Made by a program: the position numbers and the translations under genes. A stretch of DNA of 7,367 nucleotides from Pseudomonadota bacterium (GTDB lineage: Bacteria > Pseudomonadota > Alphaproteobacteria > Rhizobiales > Xanthobacteraceae), in contig JAEVZN010000349.1 of NCBI GenBank assembly GCA_023392205.1, positions 1-7,367 on the forward strand, written 5' to 3'. Position 1 is the stretch's first letter. Each line of letters starts with the position of its first letter. Shown piece after piece: positions 6,521-7,367 of the stretch. The notes beneath the pieces are model-generated. The model saw only the letters and a program-made list of their open reading frames with translations, made no database searches and was not told where the DNA came from.

Positions 6521-7256
6521 TCAGGTCTGGCGCGATGCGAGAGCAGTCCGAGCCAGATCGATCGTCTGCGTGAATGGCTGATCCTGCAACGGGTTCTCAA
6601 AAGTTATGGCTTCTGCCCAGGCCTCGGCGAAGGTTTCCGACAATCTTTCGGTGAAGGCTGCATCTGGCTTATCGTTCGACCACAGTCCGAAAACCCCACG
6701 GGGTTTCAAATGGCTGGAAAGCGCCTTCAGGCCGTTCGGCCGGTAAAATCCCGTACTGCGCGTGTCGAGCAATGCGTCGGGTGAATGATCGATGTCGACA
6801 AGGACGGCATCGAAACGCCGTCCGGGAGATTCTGGGTCGAAGCCGGTCGTATTGCTGGCATTCGCGAAAAAAGTCGCTCTGCGCCATCCGGCAACGATTG
6901 TCGTCTGCCAGCATTCGCCCCACCGGAAGAATTCCGGTCTGGTGCCATTCGATCACCGGCTCCCGCATTTCCACGACGATCAGCGAATGGACATTCTCGT
7001 ATTCCAGAACGGTCTGGGCGGTATAGCCGAGTCCAAGGCCGCCAACGACGATATCGAAGTGGTCGCTTTCAAGCGCCGCGACACCGAGGCGCGCCAGCGC
7101 GATCTCGGATGCGGTGAACAGGCTCGACGTCAGGAATTCGTCGCCGAGCTTGATCTCGAAGATGTCGATTCCGAGCTTTGGATCGCGGCGCCGGCGCAGG
7201 GTGAATGTGCCGATCGGCGTAGGCCTGTAGTCGAGTTCTTCGAAATTCAGGCTCAT
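6521..7256 (-). pseudogene. Spermidine synthase-like protein, broken by a 1-base frameshift
   Basis: The frame from the start reads a spermidine-synthase-type N-half: SSLFTASEIALARLG, the nucleotide-binding GGLGLGYTAQ, LIVVEMREPVIEW, then RMAQSDFF. It loses homology at a run of six T on the minus strand (6872-6867). The second half continues in another frame as ANASNTTGFDPE, then FDAVLVDIDHSPDALLD (with the catalytic-type Asp), FYRPNGLKAL, GVFGLWSNDKPD and NPLQDQPF, to a TGA at 6521. Five T instead of six would join both halves into one ORF of about 244 residues, somewhat shorter than typical SpeE. Start: GAGGA (7266-7262) sits five bases before the ATG at 7256, better placed than for 7259 or 7268. 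Polyamine synthesis is only a family-level guess; many such short homologues are uncharacterised. It is first in the apparent methyltransferase operon. Pseudogene, sequencing error or programmed shift cannot be told apart here. Confidence 0.8.
6867..6872 (-). other. Homopolymer (T6 on minus) at the frameshift point
   Basis: Minus-strand GAC TTT TTT CGC. Reading ends correctly at Asp-Phe-Phe; removing one T gives GAC TTT TTC GCG and restores the conserved downstream frame. A +1 ribosomal shift or loss of one U by transcriptional slippage would also give the full protein. Confidence 0.75.
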
Positions 7257-7261
7257 CATGG

Positions 7262-7266
7262 TCCTC
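7262..7266 (-). promoter_or_regulatory. Ribosome binding site deciding the spermidine-synthase-like start
   Basis: GAGGA on the minus strand, five bases before the ATG at 7256 (two before 7259) and inside the frame if the ATG at 7268 were used. It favours 7256 as the start. Upstream, 7269-7367 shows no convincing gene or promoter. Confidence 0.5.
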
Positions 7267-7367
7267 ATGGGCGGCTTTCGTGTGGCAACCCGTTGCGCAA
7301 GGCGCTTCCCGCTCTGCTTTGGGAACCCCCCGGACGTCTGAAACTTGTTGAACCATCAGTTATTATT

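Noticed and set aside
7293..7300. TTGCGCAA palindrome upstream of the spermidine-synthase-like gene as an operator
   Set aside because: An eight-base palindrome is too short to support on its own, and no promoter was found to place it against.

Overview
This is a GC-rich window with bacterial gene architecture: dense genes, ATGA start/stop overlaps, short intergenic gaps and Sec signal peptides. Gene content and codon usage suggest an alphaproteobacterium, probably of the Hyphomicrobiales (Bradyrhizobium-like). That placement is inference, since there is no rRNA or other marker gene. I see no tRNA, rRNA, CRISPR array, insertion sequence, attachment site or replication origin. No stretch over 300 bases lacks a gene.

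Layout. (1) Bases 2-1492, plus strand: the C-terminal part of an SLC13/DASS-type permease whose 5' end lies outside the window. It carries two RCK_C (TrkA_C) modules separated by a very acidic low-complexity linker. (2) Bases 1496-4693, minus strand: a large exported TPR-CHAT protein with a kinesin-light-chain-like repeat array and a complete His/Cys catalytic pair. It converges on the permease with 3 bases between the stop codons. (3) Bases 4694-4841: an intergenic region with a long imperfect hairpin and a weak candidate promoter for the CHAT gene. (4) Bases 4842-5069, minus: a 75-residue exported cationic Cys-containing protein resembling DUF4189, with its own good sigma70-like promoter and ribosome binding site. 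(5) Bases 5207-7256, minus: a probable three-gene operon transcribed in the order spermidine-synthase-like gene, zinc-ribbon class I methyltransferase, Hen1-type methyltransferase. All three encode Rossmann methyltransferase-fold proteins. The first is broken by a one-base frameshift in a six-base homopolymer, and the second and third overlap by ATGA.

How they may work together. The last two methyltransferases are probably translationally coupled. The terminal one keeps the metal-ligand pattern of Hen1, the enzyme that 2'-O-methylates RNA 3' ends, but lacks the N-terminal half of canonical bacterial Hen1 and has no Pnkp partner in view. The CHAT protein and the small DUF4189-like protein are both predicted to be exported and lie in tandem, but each has its own candidate promoter, so a functional link is not established. 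The permease appears unrelated. The points most worth following are the standalone Hen1-like enzyme, the homopolymer frameshift and the periplasmic TPR-CHAT protein. I do not see a recognisable complete defence system.
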